Assembly (NCBI GenBank): GCA_038065015.1
Contig: JBBTRU010000048.1
Coordinates: 1 to 13,742, forward strand
Direction: 5' to 3'
DNA length: 13,742 nucleotides
Source: CAIPSZ01 sp038065015
GTDB taxonomy: Bacteria > Patescibacteriota > Patescibacteriia > PEXW01
Part shown: positions 12,730-13,742 of the stretch, piece by piece
Layout: every line of letters starts with the position of its first letter
Numbering within the stretch: position 1 is the first letter of the stretch
The notes under the pieces: model-generated
Told to the model about the DNA's origin: nothing
Database searches by the model: none
What the model saw: the letters and a program-made list of their open reading frames with translations, nothing else
Made by a program: the position numbers and the translations under genes

Positions 12730-12761
12730 CACACCGTGTGTCGGCGGTGTGCTCACTTTTT
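12730..12761 (+). terminator. Hairpin with T-tract upstream of the surface-protein gene
   Basis: CACACCG/CGGTGTG with an 8-nt loop, then CTCACTTTTT. It lies 24 bp before the next start codon. It could be a second terminator for readthrough from rnj or a leader attenuator for the downstream gene. Confidence 0.45.
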
Positions 12762-12784
12762 CTAGCTTTAATTTTCGCTAACCT

Positions 12785-13742
12785 ATGCGGAAAACTACCT
12801 TTCGCGCAGTCCGGGCCACCCTCGGCACCCTGACTGTGCTGGTTACGTTGTTTGGACCGTTTGGTGGCAATGTCTTCTCCACGCTAACGGCCCGGGCCGA
12901 AGAACGGCCAAAAACCGTTACCGGAACGATTACCTACGTCGGTACGAGTACGCCGGTCGTCGGCGCCAACGTCAACGTCTGGCCATTCCAGAACGGGTTC
13001 GGCGGCGGCTCGGGCACGACCAACAGCAGCGGCGTGTATACCGTTACGCTCATGCAAACCACGTCTAAGTACGGCATGAACCTGTACGCCACGTCGAACG
13101 TGGACTGGACCTATAACCAACCTCCGGTTGAAATCCAATTTGCAAACGACAGCACGCTGGAAACGCAAACTGTAAACTTCCAGGTAACCAAGGCAACCGC
13201 TACCATCACCGGCACGGTTACGAAAGACGGCGCCCCGGTCATGGAGGGCAACATCAACGCCTGGTCCACCAACGGCCCGGGCGGGGGCGGCAATGCCCAG
13301 GTGAGCAACGGGGGCTACACCCTGCGCGTACCCGCAGGATCGTTCAGTGTTGGTTTCTGGAGCCCGGACCAAACTCTGACGGCCATGCAGGCTGCGGTTG
13401 TTATTGCCGATGGGCAAACGGTTACGCAGAACTTCGTGGTAAAAGCCAAAACCGCACACCTCACCGGCCGATTGATTGACGGCAGCGGAACACCCATTGC
13501 AGGCGTCCGTATGAATGGTTTCTGTATGGCACCGGGTACTGCAGGCGTCCAGAATGGCCCGCAGCCCGGGGTAAACGGAAACGGCACGTCCGGCGCCGAT
13601 GGAACCTTTGACCTGGCGGTTCTCGCCGGGCGCTGCAACGTGAATGTCGATAACTGGCAGGACCCTAGCAACCCCAGTCCAGGGCCGTCGTACGTATACA
13701 ATGGCAAGCCGCTCGAAACCACACTGGATACCGATACGTCGT
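12785..13742 (+). CDS. Secreted protein with tandem carboxypeptidase-regulatory-like domains (3' end beyond window)
   Basis: The frame is open from ATG 12785 to the window edge (319 codons seen). Residues 1-39 form a Sec signal peptide: a basic start MRKTTFRAVR, a hydrophobic core, and a likely cleavage after ARA before EE. Three related beta-sandwich units follow, beginning VTGTITYVGTSTPVVGANV (about 44), ATITGTVTKDGAPVMEGNI (about 138) and AHLTGRLIDGSGTPIAGVR (about 224). Each has the 'G.V...G.P..GA.V' start and a later 'G.Y.L.V..G.Y.V' strand typical of CarboxypepD_reg-like domains. Gly/Asn-rich loops (GFGGGSG, GPGGGGN) are inserted. Such proteins are envelope or adhesion components with unknown partners. 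No Shine-Dalgarno is visible. The C-terminal part is not in the window. Confidence 0.85.
   Translation, partial: MRKTTFRAVRATLGTLTVLVTLFGPFGGNVFSTLTARAEERPKTVTGTITYVGTSTPVVGANVNVWPFQNGFGGGSGTTNSSGVYTVTLMQTTSKYGMNLYATSNVDWTYNQPPVEIQFANDSTLETQTVNFQVTKATATITGTVTKDGAPVMEGNINAWSTNGPGGGGNAQVSNGGYTLRVPAGSFSVGFWSPDQTLTAMQAAVVIADGQTVTQNFVVKAKTAHLTGRLIDGSGTPIAGVRMNGFCMAPGTAGVQNGPQPGVNGNGTSGADGTFDLAVLAGRCNVNVDNWQDPSNPSPGPSYVYNGKPLETTLDTDTS

Noticed and set aside
12692..12781. 29-codon plus-strand frame just before the surface-protein gene, considered as a leader peptide
   Set aside because: It spans the hairpin/T-tract, has no ribosome site and no regulatory codon run, so the evidence is too thin.

Overview
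This 13.7 kb window looks like a chromosomal segment of a Candidate Phyla Radiation (Patescibacteria) bacterium. The pointers are Asn/Thr-rich linkers in a membrane-anchored surface protein, PsbP-like domains, a membrane-anchored family 5 solute-binding protein right after secG, many short palindromic repeats, weak or absent Shine-Dalgarno sequences, and parts of a diversity-generating retroelement (DGR). The phylum call is inference from gene style, not a database match. UGA is used as a stop, so a UGA-recoded lineage is unlikely.

Layout. (1) 1-2763, minus: uvrA, lacking only its last C-terminal residues beyond the left edge, with a sigma70-type promoter and a 5'-UTR hairpin. (2) 2995-4233, minus: the most interesting region. 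A small gene (3543-4109) ends in a C-type-lectin-like, DGR-variable-type C-terminus. About 350 bp downstream, between two intrinsic terminators and behind its own extended -10, lies a second copy of the same ~120 bp segment. The copies share an identical 40 bp 3' block. Upstream of it, 12 of 14 substitutions fall on adenines of the second copy, the signature of template repeat (TR) against variable repeat (VR). No reverse transcriptase is encoded here. (3) 4301-4859, minus: a hicB-hicA toxin-antitoxin pair, divergent from uvrC. (4) 4934-6727, plus: complete uvrC, then a palindromic repeat and a 46-aa basic protein. (5) 6986-8236, minus: membrane-anchored protein with an 8-Cys module and two PsbP-like repeats. 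(6) 8275-10359, plus: secG and a family 5 solute-binding protein as a tight pair. (7) 10502-12489, plus: tRNA-Leu(CAG) and RNase J, followed by a ~100 bp inverted-repeat element and a strong terminator. (8) 12785 to the right edge, plus: a secreted protein with tandem carboxypeptidase-regulatory-like beta-sandwich domains, cut by the window.

The housekeeping genes (uvrA, uvrC, secG, rnj, tRNA-Leu) cover excision repair, secretion, RNA turnover and translation. The accessory content is the DGR-like cassette and the TA pair, both placed between uvrA and uvrC, plus the envelope proteins. In the proposed model, a terminator-bounded noncoding RNA carries a DGR template for the adjacent target gene and would be copied by a reverse transcriptase encoded elsewhere, or the cassette is a relic that has lost its RT.
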